A stretch of 64,000 nt of DNA from Parelaphostrongylus tenuis (lineage: Eukaryota > Nematoda > Chromadorea > Rhabditida > Metastrongylidae). Where the stretch lies: positions 1-64,000 of the forward strand of contig JAHQIW010000249.1 in the NCBI GenBank assembly GCA_019055375.1, given 5' to 3'. The notes beneath the pieces are model-generated. The model saw nothing but the letters and a program-made list of their open reading frames with translations. It was not told the DNA's origin and searched no databases. Below are positions 22,105 through 34,110 of this stretch, in pieces; positions within the stretch are counted from its first letter, which is position 1, and each line of letters starts with the position of its first letter. The translations under genes were made by a program, and so were the position numbers.

Positions 22105-23020
22105 AAGGTGCTTTTCCTTTAGATGGTGATAAGCATTCAATTTTACTCACGGAACCAGAGTTTTTCATAGGAATGTTGGTGATCATACAAAAGTTCAAAT
22201 ATCTGGAGAGCAAACTACGCGGCCGTTCTTCAAAAATTTTTTACAGCGCTGAAGCATCCAGAATCAAATTATGTTTTACATTTACCACGCGTTTCTTTCT
22301 TATCTCACTTATATTTTTCTGGACAAAACTCCCTCATTAGACAGCTAGTGCTCATCTGATGCCACAAGTTTAGAAGGACTCGAAAATGTGCTTGCTTTCT
22401 TGAAAAGAACTCTTTTGATAACGCTGCAGGAGAAGGAAAATATTTGTGCTTCAAACCTCGCCTGACACAAAATTTTTTCAAACTATTACTAATCATTCGA
22501 TGGCTTAAGTTTCAATGATTTCAACGCTATGCTTATTTTCTGGAGAGACCGCCTCGCTGGAGCGTAGCGGGAAAATTAAAATCAACTATTACTTATTCGG
22601 TGTCTTGCTTACCGCCTAATCCATGGGCTGAGGGTCGGGGCGATAGATCGGCGGTCTAACGCGTAGATATGTGGAATGCAACTTGTTATTTTATTGAAAA
22701 AATTTTCTACGTTTTGGAAGAAACACCAAATAAATGATTGACTCAGATACTACGAGATACTTTCTACACGTTCGTACGCTTTTCGTGCTTTCAGCAAATT
22801 ATGCGCGTTATAGAAACGAATGCGCGCGGCATGTGTGAAACATAATTTTGTTTTGTATGCTACAGCGTTGTAAAAAGGACTTTTCGAAAAGCGGCCATGT
22901 AAGGCACTTGCTAGAGATTTAAGCTTTGAAAGATTATTAACACCTTTATGAAAAGTTGTAGTTTAGTAAATGGGGTCGAATATTCATTTGTCGAGGTCTA
23001 ACAGAAAATAACCATCTTGA
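22105..23020. mobile_element. R2-type fold-back repeat, rearranged copy
   Basis: The left end near 22105-22240 and the right end near 22870-23020 are inverted versions of each other ('...agcttaaatctc...' against 'gagatttaagctt'). The interior is diverged from other R2 copies. No coding capacity. Confidence 0.5.
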
Positions 23021-23149
23021 ATATGAGAATCACAATGGCTGTCAGCTTAACTGGAGCAGGAAAGCGATATGTGCTTACCACACCAAACCTGTGAAAGGTT
23101 AGTGGCGGACAGCGTGTTAGAGAGACAGTGAAGAATGAGTGGTGGCGAA

Positions 23150-23225
23150 GCGGTGCCTCTGTGGCGTAGAGGTAACACGCGCCCCCGGTATGAGCAAAAC
23201 GTGGGTTCAACTTCGGTCTAGAACC
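23150..23225 (+). repeat. SINE head D, tRNA-like
   Basis: 'gtggcgtagaggtaacacgc' with 'cgtgggttcaacttcggtct' resembles A- and B-box regions at tRNA-like spacing. Related heads lie at 17368, 19200, 21905 (minus) and 31730. Confidence 0.55.
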
Positions 23226-23289
23226 AACATTTCGCTCACCCCTCAATCCTCTTAGGCATAAATGAGATAAATGCACAAATAGAATAAGC

Positions 23290-24070
23290 GATCTTTTTCG
23301 TCAAACGATATGAGATGAAGAAACGATGCTACTCGCTAGACAACAATTTTTCATAGGACTACTAGTAATTATTCGAAAGCTTAAATCTCTGGCTAGACCC
23401 GTGCGTAGTTGGTTTTTCGAAAAGAGCCTTTTGAAACGTTGTAAAATTTGAAATAAGATCATGTTTTACATCGGTCGCCACATTCTGCTATAATTTTGCT
23501 GGAAGTACGAAAAGCATATGAACGTGTAGAAAAATCGTATAGTATCGATGTCATAACGCTTAATCTGGAAATTCTTTCAAAGCGGGGAAATAAATCATAA
23601 TTGAATAACAAAAAATAGACTCCACATGTTGTACGCCGAAGCGCCATCGATCGAAGGCCGTATGAATCGCGGGCGTTTCCCTCCGCGTCCCCCCCCCCCC
23701 CTTCCCCCCAACCCGTAGATTAAAAAGAACACATGTCCGCGTATGTGAGTCAGTCTTATTTTCCCTGCAAGCACTGCAGCGAGACGACTTTTGTAGAAAA
23801 CGAGCGCAGCGTTGGAAACGCTAAATCATACACTATTGAACAGTTACTAACAGTCTGAAGAAAGAACTCCGTACTGCGAGGAATATGAACGCGTAAAAAC
23901 AATTTTATTTCTTTCGTTGACGCGTCACAATAAGACTTTTTCAGAAAATGACCATGCACAGCGCTAGCCTGAGATTTAAGCTTTTGATTGATTACTATAA
24001 GTGCCACTGAAAGCCTTTGTCCATTAAGTGGGATCGTTTCCTGGTCTTGGGCCGTGTAACTGAAAGCAGC
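23290..24070. mobile_element. Fold-back repeat R2, reference copy
   Basis: Left inverted repeat at about 23295-23430 and right at about 23930-24067; both contain 'aaatctc'/'gagattt' and the phrase 'aagctt..gattactaa' in opposite orientation. The interior includes a C-run and 'gcgttggaaacgctaaa'. No transposase, so it is MITE-like. Confidence 0.6.
23689..23701. repeat. Poly(C) run
   Basis: Thirteen consecutive C residues, followed after TT by a further C-run, inside an R2 copy. The paralogous positions at 17.8 and 32.26 kb lack it. Confidence 0.95.
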
Positions 24071-24640
24071 GAATGTACACTATGAACATATGGAGAAACG
24101 GAATATGTAGTAAACGAAACAAGTAAGCATACAAATGATTTACAAAGCAACAAATCATTTTCAAATTCAAATAAGTAACAATACTTAGATATTGATGAAG
24201 AAATAGTAGCAAATAAACGATAAGTAACCATAAGTAAATAAATAAATAACCACAACCACCTGTAACACTTAGATCCGACGATTTCGATTGCCCGTACTCC
24301 ACCCATGAATTGACGAGCCGACGGCTTCAGATGGTAAAAAAAATCGATTCTTCGTTGCAGCCGGTGATCCCACATCATCGCCTGTGGAACTCTCGTCACC
24401 ATCTTAACGTCATATACTGAAATAAGAACTTTTTTCCTCAAATGCAGTGGAAAACCACCTCCAGAATCATCGAAAGCCTCCGGGGCTTCACTGTCATAGA
24501 GCACTGAGGAGGCATCATCGATCGATTGCAATGATGACGACGACTCCTCTCGCAATTCCGATTCCTCAACTTCTTACTTCAAGTAGTCGGTAGTATTCTG
24601 TAAGACAACGAGAATTATCCAGAGCCTGATAAACGAAACT
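24071..24640. other. Repeat block with open acidic exon-like segment
   Basis: An open frame on the minus strand (23995-24555) begins MREESSSSLQSIDDASSVLY and continues PEAFDDSGG. Only this first part is echoed in the diverged copies at 18.6, 20.5 and 33.0 kb; the rest is a chance extension through a repeat. It could be the relic of an exon duplicated with the repeats, with a possible donor after SGG. No function recognised. Confidence 0.3.
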
Positions 24641-24644
24641 TCGA

Positions 24645-24795
24645 ATCTCGGGCGGGAATCGAACCTGGAACTCATCCTCTACCGAAAGGATACACTTGTA
24701 TAGCAGAAAAAAAGATATTCCTGATAATGGAGTGGTTAGCATTCGCCCTGGAAAGATGGGACGCTGGTTCGACTCCCCCGCGAGGATTTGAGTTT
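24645..24795. repeat. Divergent pair of tRNA-like modules
   Basis: The minus module has 'ccaggttcgattcccgcccg' (B-box) at about 24665-24646. The plus module has 'gagtggttagcattcgccct' and 'gctggttcgactcccccgcg' at 24727-24785. This is the cleanest B-box pair of the series. Confidence 0.6.
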
Positions 24796-25039
24796 TGCAT
24801 GTCAACGAACATTCTCGGATATATCAGTTTAACGCCAAATTACTGCTCGCAAACGGCAAAAGAAGAAAGAATCTTCATGGATCACATATCTCCATAGATT
24901 ATTCTTTCTTACAAATATGTGTGCGCACATAATTTCAAGAAATAAAATCAAATCTTTAGGGATCGCGGACCCACCTTCTCTGCATGTCCAGCCACAGGAC
25001 ACGAAGGTATTCAATACATTATTCTATTATCTTAATTGT

Positions 25040-25275
25040 GATAAGGATATGGCATGTTTTTAGCTGATAGGTCTAGCGCTTTATAGACTCCTATTTCGTC
25101 CTATTGGGACTTATGAGTAGCACCCTCCCTCGGTTCAGGCCATCCTCTGAGACTAAATGATCTTTTATAGAGTATTATGTAGCACTGAACCTAACGGCCC
25201 AAAACATGTCATATCCTTACTAGATTAAATCGTTTTGAGCGGGTTTATAAAAAGGCGGTCGATGGTAGCGGTATT
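25040..25275 (-). mobile_element. Hammerhead-bearing element with mutated core
   Basis: A 236-bp insertion flanked by the 8-bp duplication TTAATTGT (25032-25039 and 25276-25283). The paralogous site near 42.73 kb ('gttgattgtattattg') lacks the insertion. The hammerhead region (25075-25124, minus) has CUCAUAA instead of CUGAUGA, with an altered stem III, so it should not cleave. Confidence 0.75.
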
Positions 25276-25283
25276 TTAATTGT

Positions 25284-25938
25284 ATTAACGCTGCCATTTT
25301 TTTACTTAGAACAGCGTAATATATTCAGATATAACATGGCATACGAAAATAACATTAGTACAGTAGGAACAATACAACAATCTATTCCATGCGTCCCCAC
25401 GCTGGGACTAGAGATGCAGAGGAAGTGGGTTGATGGTCCCGAAAAAGTTTAAAAATGGTAAAATATGATGTAATACAATGCTAAACAAACAAATTGCAAG
25501 ACAATCAAAAGTTTACGCCAAAATATTTTGTGCTGGACCTGTTGTTTGTGAACAATTTTGTGTCACCCATAAAGAAAAACGGAATCATTTAACGGAATAG
25601 ATAAATCGGGAGGCGATGGACAAGTGCTTAGTGAAGAAGGCTATCAGGAATCAAAGTGCTGGTTGTGCCTCCTCCCCCACTACTTTTCTGTAAGCAATAA
25701 ACGAAAGTCTTACGAAACTTTTAAAACAACAAGGAGAACTATCTTGACCAGCATTCTACAAGCATTTATGGAGAAAACGAAATCCGCCTCAAGCAGTAGT
25801 CGAAACGACAAGAGAAGTTGTCGGACAGTTCTATGGAGGACGAATGCGACGGAACAAATCGACTAGGAGACTTAATAAGGTAGAGGACTACATATTACAC
25901 TTTCTGAAATAAAAAAAAACCCCAGGCAAGGGATAAGA
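25284..25938. other. Non-coding unit DNA
   Basis: Paralogous to 42.75-43.38 and 33.48-34.03 kb. No gene. Confidence 0.5.
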
Positions 25939-26015
25939 GGGGCGCCATGGCCGAGTGGTTGTGATGCTCGCCGGGGCGCTCTCGGCCAAGCCCCGCCAAC
26001 AACACTCCCCGTCAG
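25939..26015 (+). repeat. SINE head A, Ser/Leu-tRNA-like
   Basis: 'ggggcgccatggccgagtgg' and following sequence, as at 2435. Confidence 0.6.
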
Positions 26016-28239
26016 TCAAGAACGAACACATCATGAAACGCCGCAGTCTGAATGTCCACGAGATTGCAAGGACACTCGCTCAGTCAGTTTTTATGCAGAC
26101 TTGAAGAAGAAGACGAAGATGCGAAGTGAATTCTAAAAGTACTGTGATCCGTACAGTAAAGAAACACTAGAAAGACGAAACAAAATAAATAAGACAGATA
26201 AACAGAAAAAATTGAGTTCATATAAAATCGCAGCTAAAGGATTATAAGGATTCTCGTTCACACCACATTACACCGCTTACTTAAGAAAGCTATACCGTAG
26301 AAATTATCAGGGAAGGATTATATGCAGTCCTTGGCGTATTTTGAGCGACTTCACTTGGGATTTGCCAACAACAGTGACTGAGGCGAATGTAAAACCCCTC
26401 ATACCATCAAAACCATCCCTGCTGGCAAGGATTTCAATAACTAATTATATCTAAACAAAAATATCCGTAAAAGGGATACGTGGATCGTCAAACGAGAAAC
26501 GTCGTACGTGAATTCGGTTCCCTACATTACCGTATCTGTCGAAATCAATCTATCCTTCTCGTTTTGCGCTAATCCATGATCATCACTCCCAAAAGAGATT
26601 TTATTAACTATCCACATTCGATAGGAAATCTCGGTTGGCAGAACTATTTGAATCGTCAGTCAATGAAGGTCGTACGTAGTCACGGTGTCGTGCGACTGCC
26701 GTTTTGCTTCGTACTGCATTAGTGGAATTGCTAATTGACGAAAGTTTTTGCCACAGTATTCTCTCTGCACCTCCCACACCCCACCATAAGCAGGAAGTGT
26801 TCGCTCATGGAGAAATTTCACTGCTGCAAAAGTTATCATCACAGCAGTCGTACAAGATTTTATCGTTTTTTCACGTGCATGTGCACTGATTTAGGCAAAT
26901 ATCTGTCAGGCACTGCTCGTTTCTAGGTTATATAAAACACCTATTACATTTGAACTTGTTGTATTCGAATTAGTTAAGCGATGCCAACCGTGGATAATTT
27001 TTTATAGTTCAAATAAAAAATATATATCGAATAAACGGTTTGCGACAGAATGAACGTTAGTAAGAAAATGATATAGTACCAGTGCATGTAGTCACTTATT
27101 CGTTGAGCAGCATGATTTTCTGAAACGTTACACATAAACTAATTTTGTTCGTCAATAACCTTCATAATTATTACGAATTCGACACGTTAGTCAATTTGAT
27201 GGCCACCAGAATAGAGTTACATCTCAATTTTTATCACGAACAGCTTCTGATTAGTTAGGTTAAAAAAAAACAACAGTCGTGCAGCATTTATCGTAGTATA
27301 CTCAAGAAACAAAGATGACGATATGATATGTCGTTACTAACACTGACGCATTATCACTCTCAGTTGTTTTGTATATAAAAAGGTAAGGATAATACACTTT
27401 TAAGTAGCAAAGTACAAATAATAAATTGTATTAATGGTAATAATAAACCCCACTATTCTCTTTTTAACTCAACCAGTTTCTAAATTTTTGCGTGTGGCAG
27501 CCGCTGATGTTTTTTTTTGAACTAAAGAAAACACCCACATAGGACCAGACAAAACGGAAAGTTTTTGAACTATAGGTTGCCATCCCAGCACGAAGACATG
27601 AAGTATCAGCGCATTAGATTTCGGGAGCGGTCTGGATCAGGGCCATTAATTTGAACATGAACCGCACGAAAAAAAATGCCTCGTACTGGAAGGTGCATTA
27701 GCAGTCATGTGCTTCTTACATAGTTGGCTGCCACCTAGACAATTCAGTGAACGACTCATAAAAAGCGATGAGTGTGTTGAAAAGTGCTTTGCGGTTGACA
27801 GGATTAAAATCTTGGTTCTGATTTTTTTCTCTTCAACTAGTAGACGTGTTCGGCTGCTCGAATTGTGGGAGCCTGATCCTTCCCAAGCTCTGAAGAAGGC
27901 TGAACTGCCGAAATATCAGCTATCGCAATAAGTTAGATTATAAGAATGTCGAGTTTTGGCTTACAAAGGAAAAAATGTCAACAATAAAGAGTTTAGGAGG
28001 GTATCAAACACAATCTTGCTGTAAGACTTTGTAACGAACCAAACGAACGTTTCAGCCAAGATGAGAGTATTTTTAGATAGATGTCGACGCCAGCAATCAG
28101 ATGGTACTATTGGGTCATCGTTTACCAAGAATATATTTTGTATGAGAGAAAAAATGATGCCTGTACAGGAATTCGGTAGCATAAGGATTAGCACTCGTCC
28201 TTAGGAAGATGAAGACGCAAGTCCAACAATCACTCGAAT
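26016..28239. other. Unit DNA in which the gene is deleted
   Basis: 26.02-26.70 kb matches the region just downstream of the genes in other units (e.g. 43.46-44.10 kb). At about 26700 the sequence jumps to the S1 block (8853, 38930), skipping the gene. 27.53-27.93 kb matches 9.54-9.91 kb and includes 'gctctgaagaaggctgaact'. Confidence 0.6.
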
Positions 28240-28292
28240 TTCGGAGCCAAAAATGACTCAGGTCGTCCTCTTCGTTGCCATCGGATGTGTAA
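28240..28292 (-). pseudogene. Solo exon 4 remnant
   Basis: On the minus strand, after 'gttgcag', it reads VTHPMATKRTT, stop, VIFG, matching VARDAMATMTTCVIFG of exon 4 with the Cys codon changed to TGA. Homology ends near 28240. Confidence 0.65.
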
Positions 28293-29600
28293 CTGCAACA
28301 TACTGCTTCATTCAATATTATTTGTCACCCAGATAATCAGGCAGATGAACAGGCACTAACCATTACACTGCGGAAAAGTGGGCTGTGCTCATATCACTCA
28401 TACGATGGGGGTATTCGCTGAAAGACGCGGTTTCACCTCCTGAACGAGTTAAAGTTCTGTTTATCGTTTATAGAGACCTGAGGTGTGAAAGCTGGGCAAT
28501 CGGAGTCACAAAAATATTCATCATTTCCACTGCAATCGTTTAGTGGCTTTTCGGTTCAATATGGCATTGAGTTCCGAAGCTTTTCGATTTCAGGACGTTC
28601 ATTCATTACATCACTGTCGAGGTTTTCATAACTGCCAATTTCTGGCACTAACCTAACCATATAATTTCGAAATGTCTGCGAATCGCAAGAGTTACTGCCA
28701 ATGATTAAAAATGTAGTCCCTTAGTGTTATAATAGGTTCTTTCCGATTACAAGGGAACAAGTGAAAAACCGATTTCATTGGCCGGAGAGAAATATTTCAC
28801 TGGCGTGTTAGTAAGCATTCGAAAGCTCAGATTTCAGGCTTCAGCATAAGGTCGCTGTTTTTTTTTTTTTTGAACATCCATTTATGAAGCTGCATAATTC
28901 AAAATAAATCATGTTTTATATAACACGTGTTTTTTTCTCTTATATCACTTACAAATGGGCAACACTTCCTCAGAGTGCTACCACTCAAGCTCTGAAAACT
29001 TTGTAATATGTTTGCTTTTTGTAAAGCTCTTCTGGTCTTCTCTGGTTTTTGATTTGTGCTGTAAGCCTCGCCGACAGAGCTTCTGCTTTAGACTAATAGT
29101 AATCATCTGACAGCGTAATGTTTCCTGATTCTAGCGATGTGCTTATTTTCTTGAAATACTTTCACAGAAAAAATAAAATCAAGCCTTACATAAGTGGCAA
29201 GTTGTTTACTGACTATTCGACAAGGTGATGGCCATGGTAGGTGGCGTGGCATGGGCGGAGCCAGCGAAACGATGGACATATTGCTATTTTATTGAAAATT
29301 CTCATCCCTTTGAAAGAAGCTCCTAATAAAGGGATTTACTAAGACACTAGTAAAAATTCTCTACACATTAAAATGCTTTTTGGCTACCAAAGAATTATAA
29401 GCGCAATGAAATGAAGGCGGAAGGCGAGTTTGAAATATAACGTTTGATTTGGATGCTACGCGTTGTAAAGGGGTGCTTTGAAAAAGCGGCGAAGTGGGGC
29501 TGCAGCCTCCAGTCTCAGCTTTCGAATGGTTACTAACACTCCTATGAAAAGTTTCCTCCCCAGCGAACGAGATGGGTTTTCATTTGTTCTTTTGATTAGT
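28293..29600. mobile_element. Diverged R2-type repeat and flank
   Basis: About 28740-29600 resembles R2: 'gaaagctcagatttcaggct' near the left end, 'cagctttcgaatggttacta' near the right, and an interior similar to 22.26-22.6 kb. 28293-28740 holds no recognised feature. Confidence 0.45.
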
Positions 29601-31154
29601 AAAAACCTTATTATATATGTTTCATCTTCCTCCCTAAGGTCTTACAATGAGATTATATTTAGTATTCTTCAAATTCTATACATTGATGTGACTTTTTTTT
29701 AGATTGTAAGCGATAATTCGAGGTCATTATAATGCCATTCGTTTTAGCAGCTGAAGTTTCAGGGTCTAATCCTTCTTCAGAGCATGGAAAGCTCAAGTTG
29801 CCCACAGCCCAGTCGGCCCAACACACTTTAACAGAATTAATTACTGAGCCTGGATTTCAGTTGCATCAAGAACAAAACGACTTTTAAACGTACTAGTCGC
29901 TATTTACGAGTTGTCAACTGAGTTTATCCAAGTGAAATCAGGATGCAGAATTTACATGGGTTTCCAGATGAAAATAAGTCTAAAACACTGTGCCTTAAGC
30001 CGTAAACCTACAAGGCATTCCTCCGTGCGTTTCATGTATGGATTGATGACGGCGTTTATCCAGAGCTTTCAACATCTTATGCGATGTTATCTTATCTCTC
30101 TGTAAGAATATGATGACTTCTAATTTCAAGATCATCCCCGTTATCTGTCTACGTCCTTTACCAGCCCCAGTACCGTGTTTGATTAAGCTTCAAAAAAAAA
30201 ACTCAAACGGCACCCCACACTCAAAAATGTACCTGTTGATTGAGTTGGAAACAAAAGACTCGTATTCAGAATTAGTTAATTTTTTACTATTATTTTTTGA
30301 ATGCGAACTAACAGGAATGTGTTATGTTATTAATTATATTTATGTCGACTTGAATGAGACTATAGAAACAGTCAAATGTAAAGGAACAATTGAGAGTTAT
30401 GATGTGTGAGCAGTGGCATATTTAAATCCAAATTTCTGACTATTGGGACAATCATTCGCAAACAAGTCCAAACTTCGCAGTTTCTTTGATCAAGCCACTT
30501 TCCAATTTGAGCAAGTATTCTTTGAAATAACTTTACATTTCGGCCCACGAGCAGGATGCCTGATGTACAGCATCTTATGATCTTGCGTGTGGTCAGGATT
30601 TAAATTCCTAATCGCGGTAAAATTTTTTATTCCGATCTTCACCCTAACATAAACTTTACTTCATTTTTTTTTTATTTTCTTCCTACATTACGTTATATGA
30701 CTAATTTTATCTTTGTTTGTATTACGTACTCTTGCCATTGATTACTTTCTCACCCGTCGTATTCCTTCGTTTTATTTTGTCTGTGAGTTCAAGGAGCTAA
30801 CATTGTATATCTAAGGCATATTGAATCCATTAAATAGTGAATCAAATTAGCATTCACTTTACCCAATCACTGATTTCGTCCAGCATCGTCTTGAGACCAG
30901 AACAACGTTGCTAGGGCATTCTGAACACAACAAAGCGAGAAAGTGTTGTGCGTTCTGGCTCAAAAAGAACGATACTTTCTGATTAGAAAAAAACAAATGA
31001 AAAACCGATTTCATTCGTTGGAGAGTAGCTTTTCATAGGAGTGCTAGTAACCTTTCATAAGCTGTGACTTGTGGCTATAGCCCCACGTCAGCGGTTTTGC
31101 CTAATGGATACTGAACATTCAAAATTTACTCATTGTTGAATTAATTATAGCGAG
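29601..31154. other. Mostly single-copy DNA, no gene assigned
   Basis: Frames at 29911-30105 and 30110-30409 are open but show no motif. Near 29772-29810 the minus strand has 'ctctgaagaagg', a phrase dispersed elsewhere. 30.8-31.0 kb resembles 39.8-39.97 kb in part. Confidence 0.3.
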
Positions 31155-31268
31155 TGGACAACTTACTGGTGTGAAGAGGACGTCTACACTGAGTTGGTCC
31201 AAAATGGTTGCGATATTAAGATCAGGAAGACCAGCAGCATCTCCCTGCTATTCAAGAACATCGAGCAT
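31155..31268 (-). pseudogene. Solo exon 3 remnant
   Basis: After an acceptor-like 'ctatag' the minus strand reads MLDVLE, stop, QGDAAGLPDLNIATILDQLS, matching exon 3 of the family (VLDVLEQQGRAAGLPD) with the first Gln codon changed to TAG. No neighbouring exons. Confidence 0.8.
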
Positions 31269-31729
31269 CTATAGAACGAAGTTCCACTAGTTGGGAAGTT
31301 TTTTTTTTCGAAAGTGGTTTTCAAGTAATTGATGCACAGCCATTTTAGTATTGTGAATACCACAATTCCTAAGAAATCTTTAACCGGCTCACTTCCAGGG
31401 AACCAGGGTGTGTCTCCACTCTCTTCTTCTCGACTTCCATAATTTCATTTTGTATACTACAGCGTTGTATAAAGGACTCGAAAGGGACCACTTGAGGCGC
31501 TAGAAGCTTTTGAAAGACTGTTAGCACTCTTATAAAAGCTGTTGTTCAGTAAATGGGGTGGATATTCATTTGTCGAGGTCTAACAGAAAATAACCATCTT
31601 GAGTATGAAATATCACGATGGCTGTCAGCTAACTGTATTGCAAAGCGATATGTGCCTACCCAACCAAACCTGTGAAAGGTTAGCGCCTAACAGCTATGAT
31701 AGAGGCACTGAAGAATGAGTGGTGGCGAA
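31269..31729. other. Non-coding
   Basis: 31269-31420 resembles intron 2 of the gene family; 31460-31720 matches 22.85-23.15 kb. No gene. Confidence 0.45.
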
Positions 31730-32600
31730 GCGGTGCCTTGGTGGTGCAGTAGTAGCACGCGCCCCCCGGTATGAGCAAAACGTGGATTCAACTTCTTTCT
31801 GGAATCAAATTTTTGCTCACCCTTCAACCCTCTTGAGCATAAATGAGATAAATAGATAGATAGAATAAGTGATCTTTTTTCGTTAAACGGTACGAGATGG
31901 AGAAACGACCCCTGCTACTGGGCAATAATTTTTCCTAAGAGTGTTAGTAATCATTCGAACGCTTAAATCTCTGGCTAAAGCCGTGCAGGCTGCTTTTTTC
32001 GGAGAAAACCTTTTGCAATGCCGTAAAATTCAAAATAAATTTTGTTTACCATCGGCCGCAATATTCTACCACAATTTTGGTGGAATCACGGGAAGCATAT
32101 CAACATGTGGAAAAATCATGTAGTATCGATGTCATCAGCTCAATCTGGAGATTTTTCAAAGCGGAAAAATTGATCCTAATTGATCAACAAATATTAGACT
32201 TGACATGTTTTCCGCCGCAGCGCCATCGATCGATGGCCGTGCTGAAATCGCAGGCATTTCCCTTTGCGTCCGAACCCCAATCCGTAGATTAGCAAAGAAC
32301 GCATGTCCGCGTATGTGAATCAATCATATTTTTGCAGCAAGACGACTTTTCAGAAAATGAACATAGCGTTGGAAACGCTAAATTTTACGCTATTGAATAA
32401 TTGCTAACAGTCTAAAGAAAGAACTCCGTACTGCGAGAATTATGCGCGCGTAAAAACAAATTTTTTTTCCGTTGACGCGTTGCAATAAGACTTTTTTGAA
32501 AGCCAGAGATTTAAGCTTTCGATTGCAACTATAAGTGCCACGGAAAGTCCTTATCCAGTAAGTGGGATCGTTTCCTGATTTTGTGCCGTTTAACTATGAC
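31730..32600 (+). mobile_element. SINE-D head and R2 repeat
   Basis: A tRNA-like head ('ggtgcagtagtagcacgcgc', 'cgtggattcaacttc') is followed by an R2 copy closely similar to 23.29-24.07 kb, with inverted ends near 31880-31990 and 32490-32590. Confidence 0.55.
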
Positions 32601-33175
32601 GCAGCGAATATACATTATGAACATATGGATAAACAGAATATGTAGTAAACGAAATGAGGAAGCATACAAATTATTTACAGAGCAAAAAATGACTTACAAT
32701 TCAAATACGTAACAATACATAAATATTGATGAAGAAACAGTAGTAAATAAACAACAAATAAACAGTAAGTAAATGAATAAATAATTACAATCACCAGTAA
32801 CATTATGATCCGACGAGTTCGGTTGCCCGTATTCCACCTAAATTGACGAGCCGACGGCTTAAGATTGTAATAAGATCGATTCCTCATTGCCGTCGGTGAT
32901 TCCACATCATCTCCTGTGGAACCTTCGTGACCTTAACGTTATGTACTAAAATAAGTACTTATCTCCTCATATGCAGTGGAAATTACCTCCAGAACTGTCG
33001 AAAGCCTCCGGGATTTCATTTTCATAAAGCACTGAGGAGATATCATCGAACGATTGCAATGAGGACGACTCCTCTGGCAAGTCCGAGTACTCAACTTTAA
33101 TACTTCAAGTAGCCAGTAGTATCTTGTAAGACAACGAGAATTATACAGAGATTGATAAACGAAATTTCGAACCTC
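32601..33175. other. Repeat block, no gene
   Basis: Paralogous to 24.07-24.64 kb. The acidic segment copy at about 32990-33090 (minus) keeps LPEESSSLQSFDDISSVLYE, then soon stops. Confidence 0.4.
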
Positions 33176-33179
33176 GGGC

Positions 33180-33320
33180 GGGAGTTGAACCTAGGACTCA
33201 TCTTTCACCGAGAGAATACCTTTGCATAACAGAAAAAACGATATCCCCGACAATGCAGTGTTAGCATTCGACCTGCAAAAGATGGGACGTTGACTCGCCT
33301 ATCGCGCGAGGTTCAGAGCT
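33180..33320. repeat. Divergent pair of tRNA-like modules
   Basis: As at 1380 and 24645, with further decay in the plus module ('gatgggacgttgactcgcct'). Confidence 0.5.
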
Positions 33321-34030
33321 TTGCATATCAACGAACATTCCCAGATATATAGTCATAACACCATCTTACTATTCAGAAACGGTAAAATAAGAAAAATTCT
33401 CGTAGATCACATAGCCTAACAAATTATTCTCTCGTATACATATGTGCGTACATATTTCAAGAATATAGTCTACTCCTCCGGGACTGTGAGCTCACCTTCT
33501 GGGATTAAAGATGCAGAGGAAGTGGGTTGATGGTCCCGAAAAGGTTAAAAATGGTAAAATATGATGTAAAACAATGCTAAACAAACAAATTGCAAGACAA
33601 TAAAAATTGACAATAAAATATCTTGTGCTGGACAAATGTTTGTGGACAATTCTGTGCCCACCCATAAAGAAAAACGGAATCATTTTCCGGGAGAGATAAA
33701 ACGAAGGGGAAGCGATGAACAAGTGATTAATGAGGAAGGCTATCAGGAATTAAGGTGTTGGTTGTGCCCCCACCACCTTCTTGCAAGCAATAAACGAGAA
33801 ACTAACGAAACTTCTAAGACAGCAAGAAGAACTATCTTGACCAGCATTCTACAACATTCATGAAGAAAAGGAAATCCGCCTCAAGCAGTAGTCGAAACGA
33901 CAAGAGAAGTTGTCGGACAGTTCTATGGAGGACGAATGCGACGGACCAAATCGACTAGGAGAATTAACTAGCTGGAGAACTACATATTACACTTTCTAAA
34001 CTAGAAAAAACCTAAAATAAGGGATGATGA
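33321..34030. other. Non-coding unit DNA
   Basis: Paralogous to 25.4-25.94 and 42.6-43.37 kb. No gene. Confidence 0.5.
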
Positions 34031-34110
34031 GGGGCGCCGTGGCCGAGTGGTTCTGATGCTCGCCGTGGCGCGCTCAGGCCAAGCCTCGCCAACAACACTC
34101 CCGTCATCAA
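34031..34110 (+). repeat. SINE head A, Ser/Leu-tRNA-like
   Basis: 'ggggcgccgtggccgagtgg' and following sequence. As in the other copies, no B-box lies at tRNA spacing. Confidence 0.6.

Noticed and set aside
23995..24555. A 186-codon open frame on the minus strand
   Set aside because: Only its first third is echoed in paralogous repeats, and all other copies are broken. The C-terminal part runs through R2 inverted-repeat DNA.
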